The notes: generated by a model from the letters alone, not told the origin. A DNA stretch of 8,255 bases from Enteractinococcus helveticum (GCF_020742345.1 NZ_DYXC01000166.1:1-8255), one strand, 5' to 3'; positions 1-7,082 are shown, counted from the stretch's first letter. Made by a program: numbers and translations.

Positions 1-95
1 TGGGTGGCGATAGCCGTACGAAGTGACTGTTGATAATCCCGGTACTGCTCACGGGTGAGCCGCGACCATGCTGTGCCTCCGGGTGGGCGGGGCAC
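1..95 (-). CDS. possible 5' end of an unrecognised gene, cut by the left edge
   Basis: Read on the minus strand, one frame is open from a TAG at 138-140 to the window edge. It gives a protein-like sequence containing PPGGTAWSRLTREQYRDYQQ. The only usable start in this frame is the GTG at 93-95, which leaves 31 codons in the window. No clear Shine-Dalgarno lies before it. A TAGTAT box about 40 bases upstream could serve as a -10 element. The composition (Arg, Tyr, Gln, Ala in a helical pattern) looks coding, while the other frames here are closed early. The family is not recognised. It would be transcribed divergently from the secreted-protein gene that follows. The main uncertainty is that so little of it is visible. 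Confidence 0.3.
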   Translation of the reverse strand, partial: MPRPPGGTAWSRLTREQYRDYQQSLRTAIAT

Positions 96-202
96 GGTGA
101 TGCCGGCGGAGGGGTGTTCAGCTTCCGTGTACCCATACTAGACGGTATTTGAGTGAGGTAAGTGACAGAAAGGGGTATTCTGCCAAAGTTAACATCTGGA
201 TA

Positions 203-231
203 TTTAGAGGTTGGAATTTTCTGGGTATAAG
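203..231 (+). promoter_or_regulatory. candidate promoter of the secreted-protein gene
   Basis: TTTAGA at 203-208 and TATAAG at 226-231 are separated by 17 bases, a usual sigma-A spacing, and lie about 35 bases before the GTG start at 267. An alternative pair is TTGGAA (211-216) with TATGTA (233-238). Both are imperfect and no start site can be proven from sequence alone. Confidence 0.3.
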
Positions 232-266
232 CTATGTAAAACCTTTTCACCCTCTAAGGAGTCCCT

Positions 267-1100
267 GTGAAGCTTCGTTCACTCGCCCTAGCTTTATCCT
301 TTGCTGTAGCCACTACAGGAGTTGTGGCGCCGACCGTTCAAGCGCAAGAATCTCGAACTATGGCCGAGCAGTATGAACCGGAATTTAGTCCAATTCCTAA
401 GCCTTTCATTGGCACTACCACGTCGGGGGAATCTGCCACCCTCCCATACTCCGGAGTGCCAAGCGGGACCGAAATGACTGTTCTGCATCCGAATTTTGGT
501 TCGGATGGCGATAAGGAAAATGGACTGCTTGTAAGGGTAAACGTTGGTGATAATATTTGGCTCCATATGTTCCCTGGTGACTTGCGGGGAACTTCTGCTT
601 CGAACTCGGTTGATTTCTTTGTGGCTTACCCCGATGGCTCAACAGAAGTAGTCGAGCATACGTTTACTGTGTACCCTCTGCAAAAATTTTTGCATTCACC
701 ACGGATTGATAATGCTTTTGTTTATAAAGGGGTTGAGTCTCGCTTAAAGATCGAAGACCTTCCAGAAGATGCGCAGATACAGATTATAGAGGCGCCTGAC
801 GGCTGGGAATTTGATGTGGAAGGGGACATTCTTAAGGTTAATGCTTCCGAAGCTGTAACTAGGGATGTGATTGCTTATACTACTTTTGCCGATGGAAGCA
901 ATCTCATAACGACCTTCTATATTTCAGCTCAGCCTGTTCTCCCAGATTCTAAACCAGAATCAGATTCTGAACCAACACCAGATCCTGAACCGGCTGAACA
1001 GTCAGGGTCTTCTTCGGAAGGCACTATCATCGCGCTTATCCTCGGACTTCTTGGCCTTGGTGGAGCTGCAGCATTTTTCTTTACTCAAATGAATCGATAG
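267..1100 (+). CDS. secreted, C-terminally membrane-anchored surface protein
   Basis: The predicted 277-aa protein is exported by Sec and held at the cell surface; its ligand or exact role is unknown. Residues 1-26 form a signal peptide: basic MKLR, a hydrophobic core, then VQA before the likely cleavage at 26/27. Residues 40-220 are beta-rich. They contain FFVAYPDGSTEVVEHTFTVY (117-136) and a similar VIAYTTFADGSNLITTFYI, which resemble Rib/alpha-type or Ig-like surface repeats. Residues 222-252 are a Pro/Glu/Asp/Ser-rich spacer for crossing the wall. Residues 253-273 are a hydrophobic helix, followed by the short tail TQMNR. There is no LPxTG sorting motif, so it is probably a membrane-tail protein and not sortase-linked. 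The start is GTG at 267, chosen because AAGGAG (256-261) sits five bases before it and the signal peptide begins exactly there. It is a single gene, convergent with the RHH gene. Confidence 0.85.
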   Translation: MKLRSLALALSFAVATTGVVAPTVQAQESRTMAEQYEPEFSPIPKPFIGTTTSGESATLPYSGVPSGTEMTVLHPNFGSDGDKENGLLVRVNVGDNIWLHMFPGDLRGTSASNSVDFFVAYPDGSTEVVEHTFTVYPLQKFLHSPRIDNAFVYKGVESRLKIEDLPEDAQIQIIEAPDGWEFDVEGDILKVNASEAVTRDVIAYTTFADGSNLITTFYISAQPVLPDSKPESDSEPTPDPEPAEQSGSSSEGTIIALILGLLGLGGAAAFFFTQMNR

Positions 1101-1200
1101 GGATTCTCCAAGAACTGAACAGGATTCGTGGTGCAGCACAGTACTCCAAGCCAGAATTTCTAATCAAAATGGCCCTATAGGCTCCCAGATCGATACCTGT

Positions 1201-1285
1201 TGCCCCTAGTAAAAGGATGACTAGACTGAGGGGCAGTAAACGACACTGACGTCCCTATTCTCGTACAGAGTTGTAAACGTCTCTG
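1201..1285 (+). other. structured 3' region or candidate small RNA ahead of the terminator
   Basis: Two hairpins precede the terminator. The first has TGCCC and CTAGT (1201-1210), a nine-base loop, then ACTAG (1220-1224), a six-base bulge and GGGCA (1231-1235). The second pairs CAGAG (1266-1270) with CTCTG (1281-1285) and abuts the terminator stem. No ORF of note is present. The stretch may be the 3' untranslated region of the secreted-protein gene or a separate small RNA. A TATAGG box at 1176-1181 has no good -35 partner. Confidence 0.25.
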
Positions 1286-1318
1286 AAAGCTCCTGGTGGC
1301 AGCCGGGAGCTTTTCTTT
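1286..1318 (+). terminator. intrinsic terminator
   Basis: An 11-bp stem pairs AAAGCTCCTGG (1286-1296) with CCGGGAGCTTT (1303-1313), with one T-G wobble and a six-base loop TGGCAG. It runs directly into TTTTCTTT. This is a textbook rho-independent terminator on the plus strand. The A-rich side makes it possibly bidirectional. It lies about 185 bases after the secreted-protein stop, so it either ends that gene's long 3' UTR or a small RNA starting after 1100. Confidence 0.8.
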
Positions 1319-1371
1319 ACCTATACTGATTCAAGATTGACTATATCTAGGAAAAGTCCAGGTAATTGGTA

Positions 1372-1401
1372 TGGCCATATAGACATATGCCTATATGGCC
1401 A
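1372..1401. repeat. 30-bp near-perfect palindrome, likely protein-binding site
   Basis: The dyad runs from TGGCCATATAG on the left to CTATATGGCCA on the right and is centred on CATATG. Fourteen of fifteen position pairs are complementary; only one pair (A1383 with C1390) fails. The symmetry continues through the centre with no loop, and no T-run follows on either strand. That points to a dimeric protein site or centromere-like element more than to a terminator. It starts about 25 bases past the stop codon of the RHH gene, whose product is the obvious candidate binder (inference). Confidence 0.6.
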
Positions 1402-1424
1402 CCATATTGATACGGAGCTTCCTG

Positions 1425-1838
1425 CTAGAGGTACGCTTCTTCAATTGCTTCTTCGATTAGGGAACGGATTGTTTTTCCGGTATTTCGGCTGACGTCGTTG
1501 AGTAGCTTTTTATGCTTATAAGAAATTCGTGTATTGAGTTGCACGACCACTTCGTTGAGCTGCTCTTCCTTGAGGGTGAGGCTATTTTTATTGAAGATTT
1601 CAGAGGCTAGCTGATCGAATTCAGATGTGGAGTCTGGGATGGTGCATTTTGCGTACGCCTGCTTGAGTCGCAGGATGGAACCTGATAGTTGCGAAGCCTT
1701 CTTAGTGACTTGCTCCAAACGCTCTTCGTCCTCTGCGTCGATAGTCGAAAAACGTTGATGTGGGAGCACGGTGGTGGGAGCCCCAAAAGAGGCTAGGGTA
1801 CGAAGCGTTGGTTCAAATGACGCGGGGGAGTACCTCAA
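1425..1838 (-). CDS. ribbon-helix-helix DNA-binding protein, orphan partition-like
   Basis: The predicted protein has up to 137 aa. Residues 34-65 are charged and helical (DAEDEERLEQVTKKASQLSG), possibly a coiled coil. Residues 97-136 fit a C-terminal ribbon-helix-helix fold: a beta strand VVQLNTRIS, helix A YKHKKLLNDVSRNTG, and helix B IRSLIEEAIEEAY. Such proteins dimerise through the strand and bind short inverted repeats; plasmid partition proteins and antitoxins share this layout. No ParA ATPase or toxin gene is visible next to it. The start is uncertain. The ORF opens at TTG 1836-1838 without a Shine-Dalgarno, and the next option is GTG at 1767-1769, giving 114 aa. There is no ATG in frame, so the 5' end may be lost. 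It is separate from the methylase-helicase operon upstream on the same strand, with a degraded stretch between them. Confidence 0.6.
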   Translation of the reverse strand: MRYSPASFEPTLRTLASFGAPTTVLPHQRFSTIDAEDEERLEQVTKKASQLSGSILRLKQAYAKCTIPDSTSEFDQLASEIFNKNSLTLKEEQLNEVVVQLNTRISYKHKKLLNDVSRNTGKTIRSLIEEAIEEAYL

Positions 1839-2136
1839 ATAACGTGTTTAAGTAAAAGTCACCACGGTGTCGTCGCTGACCAGAGAGGAGACTCGGCCAA
1901 CTGAGTGCCCCTGCCGCATCCTGCTGTTTATAAGTGGAGAGTTTCTCGGCGGCCACTTCATCCCGTAGCCGGTTAACCTCTGCGGTTTCTGGGGTCAGCT
2001 CAGTTTTCAAAGTGACGATGACGGTGGCCTGTTCGGTGTTCGAGGCCCTTCCGTCCAGCTTTGCAACAGGCCGACGGCAAGAACCAGGGCGCCGTCGTTC
2101 TTCATAGCTCCGATGCCCTGCATCACTGGGGTAGAC
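1813..2136 (-). pseudogene. unrecognised coding remnant, probably frameshifted
   Basis: A minus-strand frame is open from 2136 to a stop at 1813. From about 2060 onward it gives a natural-looking protein sequence, including ASNTEQATVIVTLKTEL and ETAEVNRLRDEVAAEKLS. Upstream of about 2060 the same frame is Arg-rich and unlikely. Another frame there, starting ATG at 2121-2123, reads MQGIGAMKNDGALVLAVGLL before ending at 2007. The switch at about 2050-2065 suggests a frameshift in an older gene. The last part overlaps the RHH frame by 26 bases. No ATG starts the longer frame; TTG at 2008-2010 is the only evident start and lacks a ribosome site. The family is not recognised. It could be debris left when the neighbouring operon was acquired. 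Confidence 0.35.
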
Positions 2137-2137
2137 T

Positions 2138-2156
2138 TATGGCTTCGCTAGCCATA
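2138..2156. repeat. short inverted repeat near the operon end
   Basis: TATGGCT (2138-2144) and AGCCATA (2150-2156) form a 7-bp stem with loop TCGCT. On the plus strand a T5 run (2160-2164) follows after three bases, but no plus-strand gene needs it. On the minus strand, where the helicase gene ends at 2196, no T-run follows. It shares the GCCATAT core with the palindrome at 1372-1401. Confidence 0.4.
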
Positions 2157-2195
2157 TGCTTTTTAATCACCCTGCGAGTCAGATATCTATCTCAG

Positions 2196-4754
2196 TTACG
2201 CTTCGACGGCGATAACGGTGTTATAGAGACCGTAATGACGCAGGCCCTCGTGAGATTCGACGCCAGTGTAGGACAGTGAAGAATCTTCGTAGCGACGGAA
2301 GGCGAATATTGCCTGGTTCATGTGAGTGGCATTGAAGACGCCTAGATTTACAAGCAAGTGGAAATCGGTGACGCTCAGGCCAGTTACCGTCTTGAAGAGC
2401 TCGGGTTCTAGCTTCGTGATGACGTCTTGGAGAGTGTTCTCACGGAAGTCTGTGAGGTACATGAATGCCGGAATGCGGGTCGCAAACTTGACCAATTTAT
2501 CTTGAATCTTTTTCCGCATAGACTTGTACTCCTTCTCCTCAGCACTCAGCTCCTTTTTCTCCTTGGGGGTAAGATCTTCACCCTTCTCCTTTTTAGTGGC
2601 CTTCACTGCCTCGCTCTTATTAACAACCGCTTCGATAGCCCCCGCCCCCAGTGCGCGGAATCCCTCGATGTTCATCACAGCGTTCATTGCCTCTTGATCG
2701 CCTAGAATTCGGCGCAAGGTGTCGTTATCTACGTTGACGAGAATCGCCGACTCCCATTTGCGGGCCAGCAAGGTGGCCGAGGTGCCGGCCATCGCAATAT
2801 CGAGGACGCCGGCGGCATTGACCTGGGTCATGTTCGCCCCGTCGTAAGCAAGTACCGGCAGGAACTTGACCAGCTCTTCGACGGCATGCTCGGGGTTTAG
2901 AGCCTCGGGTGAGAGTCCCACTCCGTAATCGGAGATTTGACGCAAAGCTCGGGTAGGGGCGAAATCGAAAACGAAGCACACTGGTTTGAGCACTGTTTCT
3001 TCACTCGGGTCGTCGCCATGAGGATTATTAATTGACCAGGGCGATTGCACCCGAAATGCCGCTTGGAAATAGGTTTCCGGAGAGTTGAGATTGCGCAGCA
3101 TGAGAATTGAGGACCACTGTTTGACTGTGACCCCAGTGGTTAACTTGCCACACGAGAGAGTGATAGTCTTCGTGTCGTGACCATCCCGTATAGCTTTGCG
3201 TACCGGGGGTAAGGCTTCAAGGCCAATACCGGCATGGGGTCCGGCAACGCTGAGGACTTGATAATCATGCCAGAAAGAGTTCTGGCGCTCGGCCAATAGA
3301 TTAGCCATAGCCTCGCAGGATGAAACCGTAGGCAGAAACCAGAACGAATGCTGGAGATATGGCAACAGCCGCGTATCGGAGTACGGGAAGGGTGGCCGGG
3401 AGCCCATCCTCATCGCGTCAACTTGCGTGGGCAGATATGCACCGCGGATGATGCCGAGCCACTTCTGCACGTCCGTCTTATGCACAAACGTGGCCTCACT
3501 GCCGGTGCCGGTAGCTTCAAAAAAGGCATTAAGGTCGAACTCATCGAATTCCCCCTGACTAGCGACCTCGATCAGTTCGTCGGGCATCTGGTACGTAAAG
3601 AGCTGTAGCTCAGGCAATGCGCCGTAAGGGTTCTTCTTGTCCGGATAAGTGGAAGCATAGTCTGCCTTGGCGCGTTGTTCATCGGTGTAAGTCCAGTTAA
3701 AGATTTGCTCCTCAATGAACTCGCCGGTAGCCAAGGCCTTGAACGGGGTACCCGACAGATACAGGTAGGCACGAGTGGTAATAGGTAGAAAGTCGTCTTC
3801 GTTATTGCCTAGCTCGTCAAGCTCCTCATCAAAGGCAGCCAGCCCCTCGTGATACTCGGTGGCGATCTCCTTCTTAGCGACCTTCTTGTCTTCACCCTCG
3901 AATAATTCCTTGGCGGACTCTCGCCAAGCGCCGAAGTGGTATTCGTCGAAAATCACAAGGTCCCAGTTAGTTGTGTGAATCCACTCGTTCTTAGGTTTGA
4001 TCATCCCGGTTTTCTTGTCCCTGCCAAGTAAGTCTTGGAACGAACCGAAGTACACTAATGGACGCATCGGATCTGCAGTATCCGGATCGCTACTAGCGGC
4101 GGAGGATAGGTATTGCCAACCCTCGAAATCGGCATGGGACTCTAGATCGGTCCGCCATGCATCTTCAACAGCGGGTTTGAACGTGACAACCAAGATGCTT
4201 TTTGCGTTCATGCATTTCGCAAGTTGGTAGGAGGCGAAGGTCTTACCGAAACGCATCTTCGCGTTCCACAAAAATCGCGGTACGGCACTTGGGTTCTCAG
4301 CCCAGATCGACTCGTAGTACTCGTAGGTCCTCTCCACAGCGCGCGCTTGCTCGGGCCGCATGGGAAAAGTCTCATGGTGAGTGCCGGTGAGTTCCTTCCC
4401 GATGCGCAGCTCTGTAACAGCAGTACGCACATCATCAGGTGAACATCGCATCCATTCTCGAGATGTCTCAATGCTGGGGTTTTCAAATCCTTTCTCGATA
4501 AGCCGCTGACGAACATCGGAGTCACGAAAAATTGACCCGTCCTCGCGCTCGGCGAGTTCGTCAATATGCAGAGTGTAGGACTGTTGCACCTGGCCTTGAG
4601 ATTCCCGAATCCGCTTGTTAACGTCGGACTTTGTAGTCTGGCCAATTTTAATCAGACCAATGTAATCGGGCGATGGGTTATTCGAACTCCATGCGTAAAT
4701 GCGTAACCGAGCATCAGGCTTAACTGGGAATAGCTCCTCTATTCTCTTACTCAT
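2196..4754 (-). CDS. SF2 helicase with N-terminal GIY-YIG/T5orf172-like domain, restriction subunit
   Basis: This 852-aa protein is the probable ATP-driven restriction or translocation subunit of the operon. Residues 17-110 resemble a T5orf172/GIY-YIG domain: IYAW, then IGLIKIGQT (32-40), a basic KRIR turn with Arg48, and FRDSDVRQRLIEKGF. The helicase core follows. MRPEQARAV (132-140) resembles a Q motif. Walker A is NAKMRFGKT (164-172). The DExH box is FDEYH (269-273). Motif III is YLSGTP (332-337). Motif V lies near KLTTGVTV (537-544), and motif VI is QAAFRVQ (564-570). Residues 713-760 are Lys/Glu-rich. The ATG start overlaps the M2 stop by 8 bp and has AAAGGGG just upstream, so translation is probably coupled. 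All helicase motifs are intact. Whether the N-terminal domain cuts DNA is inferred; it could only bind. The family is common beside Eco57I-type methylases, usually annotated as helicase or restriction subunit R. Confidence 0.85.
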   Translation of the reverse strand: MSKRIEELFPVKPDARLRIYAWSSNNPSPDYIGLIKIGQTTKSDVNKRIRESQGQVQQSYTLHIDELAEREDGSIFRDSDVRQRLIEKGFENPSIETSREWMRCSPDDVRTAVTELRIGKELTGTHHETFPMRPEQARAVERTYEYYESIWAENPSAVPRFLWNAKMRFGKTFASYQLAKCMNAKSILVVTFKPAVEDAWRTDLESHADFEGWQYLSSAASSDPDTADPMRPLVYFGSFQDLLGRDKKTGMIKPKNEWIHTTNWDLVIFDEYHFGAWRESAKELFEGEDKKVAKKEIATEYHEGLAAFDEELDELGNNEDDFLPITTRAYLYLSGTPFKALATGEFIEEQIFNWTYTDEQRAKADYASTYPDKKNPYGALPELQLFTYQMPDELIEVASQGEFDEFDLNAFFEATGTGSEATFVHKTDVQKWLGIIRGAYLPTQVDAMRMGSRPPFPYSDTRLLPYLQHSFWFLPTVSSCEAMANLLAERQNSFWHDYQVLSVAGPHAGIGLEALPPVRKAIRDGHDTKTITLSCGKLTTGVTVKQWSSILMLRNLNSPETYFQAAFRVQSPWSINNPHGDDPSEETVLKPVCFVFDFAPTRALRQISDYGVGLSPEALNPEHAVEELVKFLPVLAYDGANMTQVNAAGVLDIAMAGTSATLLARKWESAILVNVDNDTLRRILGDQEAMNAVMNIEGFRALGAGAIEAVVNKSEAVKATKKEKGEDLTPKEKKELSAEEKEYKSMRKKIQDKLVKFATRIPAFMYLTDFRENTLQDVITKLEPELFKTVTGLSVTDFHLLVNLGVFNATHMNQAIFAFRRYEDSSLSYTGVESHEGLRHYGLYNTVIAVEA

Positions 4755-6375
4755 CGCTCCCCTTTAAAGGCTTGATAGTGCTTTCGATAAAGGAAATATC
4801 TTCACTATCTAGCCCGTATTTTGTGTACAGATCAGCATCCGACCACTGACGAGAAAAATCCTGTCTCGGCACAAAGGAGAAGGACGAACGAGTTATATTC
4901 TGACCTGACAGAACAGATGAAACTAAAAATCGCACGAAGCGTGTACGGAGATATTCTGCGACATTCTGTGATTCCAACTCATCGCCAAAGGGGCCAACTA
5001 TCAGGTAAGACTCAGTTGCGACAGTCTCTGGTGACATAGTCTCAATTCTGGAGAAAACACGGCGCATTCCATCTTTATCGGTCTGTCCAGCGTGCTCACT
5101 GGATGTCTTAGACAGCAAGACTTTCCAACGGTCGATCAGAGCCTCTCCCTTGGGAACATTAGATCGATCAATTCGCCCATCACGTCCAGCGGCATATAGA
5201 TACAGGTCACCAACTCCATCACGCTCATGGCTGGAGTCAATGCCGAAGGGGCGCCTTGCTGAAACTAGCGAAGAAAACGTTGGATTCTCTACAGCTTCAA
5301 TCTTCTTAATGATTTTTAGCGCACGGTTATCGCGAACAAACACAGAATATTCGTTAAGGACACGATCTACCGACGTTCGCTCGCCGCTAGAGATCGTCTC
5401 CACATGACAGGTTCCAGGATGGTCACGGTTCCATAGGAAATAACAGACCCCACCCGATACATCAACACCGTTAAACACATCACGAGAGTCTGGATAATCC
5501 GCTAAAAATCGAACTCTCTGGTCGTTCAGCATAGATTGACGAAAACCGTCAAGCCCCTTCCCGCCAGAGAACCATTTCGAGGGGATGATCATTACTAGAA
5601 ACCGTGGATCAAGCGTTTTAGCTTGCTCGACAAAATCCCGATAGATCGGGGCTGCGCTGGAACCAGTACCACCTCCATCGTTAAGCTGGTAGGGCGGATT
5701 ACCGATGATGACGTCAAAATGCATAGTCTCTCCGAATAGCTCGTCTATCCGAGCCTTAATGTCGTCCGTATGGGTGAAAGCGTAAGCGTGAGTTTCAAAC
5801 TCATTACCCCGCGCGTAATCATCTTCGTTGGCACCGCAGTAGCGGCACTTACGGCGGATATAGACCGGGATTTCGTCTCCCGTGAGGGGGTCTAAGTGGA
5901 ACTTGCGGGTGCCACCCATCCAGGTATGCTCGGTGCGCTCGAACCAAATGTTACCGGCCTCAGTAGTGAAAGACTTCACGATGGAGTGCGGACTATTGGC
6001 GTATCGAGAACAATAAACACTGCGGCGGGCCAGGAGAGCAGTGAGTTGTGTAATGCCGATGCCATAGACCTGCCGGGTAAGAATATGGTTAACGCGCTCA
6101 GTCAGGTCAGGGATAGTGAGAGCAAGGCCCTCGGTGAGGCGGCGAGTGATCTCACGTAGGAAAACACCGGATTTGGTGACCGGATCTAGGAAAGTTACGT
6201 TCGGATCCGCCCAAATGTCTGCACCATCATTGGCATCAGCCCACGCTGTTGCAAGGAGATCAAGCATCGCGCTCGCCATCTCGGGCGGGGTGAAGACCTC
6301 ATCGTTAGAGAGGTTGGCGATACAAGTAAGAACGTCTGGATTGTGACCGCGCAGAGTGAACAAGTCCTGAATCAT
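4747..6375 (-). CDS. Eco57I-class N6-adenine DNA methyltransferase (M2)
   Basis: The 542-aa protein is predicted to methylate adenine in a specific DNA site, protecting host DNA. EVFTPPEMA (26-34) matches the N-terminal motif of gamma-type N6-methylases. The AdoMet-binding motif I region reads FLDPVTKSGVFL (62-73), where most relatives have DPxxGSGxF. Motif IV, the catalytic NPPY, is at 226-229 within FDVIIGNPPYQ. Before it, CRYC (177-180), with Cys122 further upstream, could bind zinc. Residues 330-542, including SLVSARRPFGID, are probably the target-recognition part. The ATG start overlaps the M1 stop by 4 bp (ATGA) and lacks a strong ribosome site, so coupling to M1 is likely. It may need M1 for activity, given M1's canonical AdoMet motif. 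The family call is firm; the target sequence cannot be read from the protein. Confidence 0.88.
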   Translation of the reverse strand: MIQDLFTLRGHNPDVLTCIANLSNDEVFTPPEMASAMLDLLATAWADANDGADIWADPNVTFLDPVTKSGVFLREITRRLTEGLALTIPDLTERVNHILTRQVYGIGITQLTALLARRSVYCSRYANSPHSIVKSFTTEAGNIWFERTEHTWMGGTRKFHLDPLTGDEIPVYIRRKCRYCGANEDDYARGNEFETHAYAFTHTDDIKARIDELFGETMHFDVIIGNPPYQLNDGGGTGSSAAPIYRDFVEQAKTLDPRFLVMIIPSKWFSGGKGLDGFRQSMLNDQRVRFLADYPDSRDVFNGVDVSGGVCYFLWNRDHPGTCHVETISSGERTSVDRVLNEYSVFVRDNRALKIIKKIEAVENPTFSSLVSARRPFGIDSSHERDGVGDLYLYAAGRDGRIDRSNVPKGEALIDRWKVLLSKTSSEHAGQTDKDGMRRVFSRIETMSPETVATESYLIVGPFGDELESQNVAEYLRTRFVRFLVSSVLSGQNITRSSFSFVPRQDFSRQWSDADLYTKYGLDSEDISFIESTIKPLKGSDE

Positions 6376-7025
6376 GCCGTGCTAACCTGCTCAGCAATCT
6401 CACGAACAGTCATTACCGGATGGGTTTTACTTGGAGCAAAGAAATCCTGTGCAGCGTCCTGGAACAACGAACCTTCAGCTTTCCACATCGAGCGTTTAGT
6501 AAGGTTCTCGTAACAGAAATCGCGACGTTGGAACTTTCCTTTACCTAGATAGCCCCACTCAGCGAACGTGATCGGCAGTCCGCTCGAATCGGTCATAGTC
6601 AACGCATTTCCTTGGACGATATTAAAGGCTAAGACCACACGCGCTGCTTTTGCCCATTCACTTTGGTCACTGACGTCGAGAAAAGCATTGAACAGGTCAG
6701 CAAGATTATCTCGACATTCCTGGATGTTGTCAGCCAGCAACTCGATTCCATAGGTGCACATCAGAGCAAACAGGGCATAATTACGCTTTTCGAAGCCGCT
6801 CACGCCGTGACGAGTTTGAACAGTAGCGAACTTACGGGCAAGAACTGCCATGAGAAAGTTACCGGACCCGCAGGCAGGTTCCAGAACACGCGAATCGATG
6901 CGCTCTGATTCTTCCTGGATAAGGCTAAGCATATCCTCAACCATCCATGGAGGAGTAAATACCTCCCCGTGATCAGCAACGCGCCGTTTAGTTCTAACTA
7001 AACGTTCCGCCTCATTCAAGTTCAT
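6372..7025 (-). CDS. short N6-methylase-like protein without catalytic motif (M1)
   Basis: This 217-aa protein opens the operon. Motif X is GEVFTPPWMVEDML (20-33). Motif I, which binds AdoMet, is a textbook EPACGSGNFL (49-58). YGIEL (92-96) fits motif II, and NIVQGNAL (135-142) fits motif III. Where NPPY should follow there is instead FAEWGYLGKGKFQRRDFCYE, so no catalytic motif IV is present. Full N6-adenine methylases are much longer. The ending is not a break: the stop lies in an ATGA overlap with M2, so the short form is the evolved one. It probably acts as a cofactor-binding or regulatory partner of M2 (inference). The ATG at 7023-7025 has AAGGAG (7031-7036) five bases before it, which fixes the start. 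Confidence 0.82.
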   Translation of the reverse strand: MNLNEAERLVRTKRRVADHGEVFTPPWMVEDMLSLIQEESERIDSRVLEPACGSGNFLMAVLARKFATVQTRHGVSGFEKRNYALFALMCTYGIELLADNIQECRDNLADLFNAFLDVSDQSEWAKAARVVLAFNIVQGNALTMTDSSGLPITFAEWGYLGKGKFQRRDFCYENLTKRSMWKAEGSLFQDAAQDFFAPSKTHPVMTVREIAEQVSTA

Positions 7026-7082
7026 CCCTGCTCCTTCAATGTAGGGATCTCGCTGTAAAATGCGATCTCCAAAGACACCTAA

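Noticed and set aside
149..376. Plus-strand ORF overlapping the start of the secreted-protein gene
   Set aside because: It is out of frame with the signal peptide, Cys/Ser/Arg-rich, and covers the promoter and ribosome site of the real gene.
930..960. LPDSK as an LPxTG-like sorting signal
   Set aside because: It lacks Thr-Gly and lies about 28 residues before the membrane helix instead of directly before it.
1373..1400. Palindrome as a dif/Xer site or RHH-gene terminator
   Set aside because: The arms do not resemble the XerC/XerD half-sites I know, and no T-run follows on the minus strand.
7046..7069. GATCTC repeated upstream of M1 as a control-protein box
   Set aside because: It is only a 6-bp direct repeat, and no C-protein gene is present.
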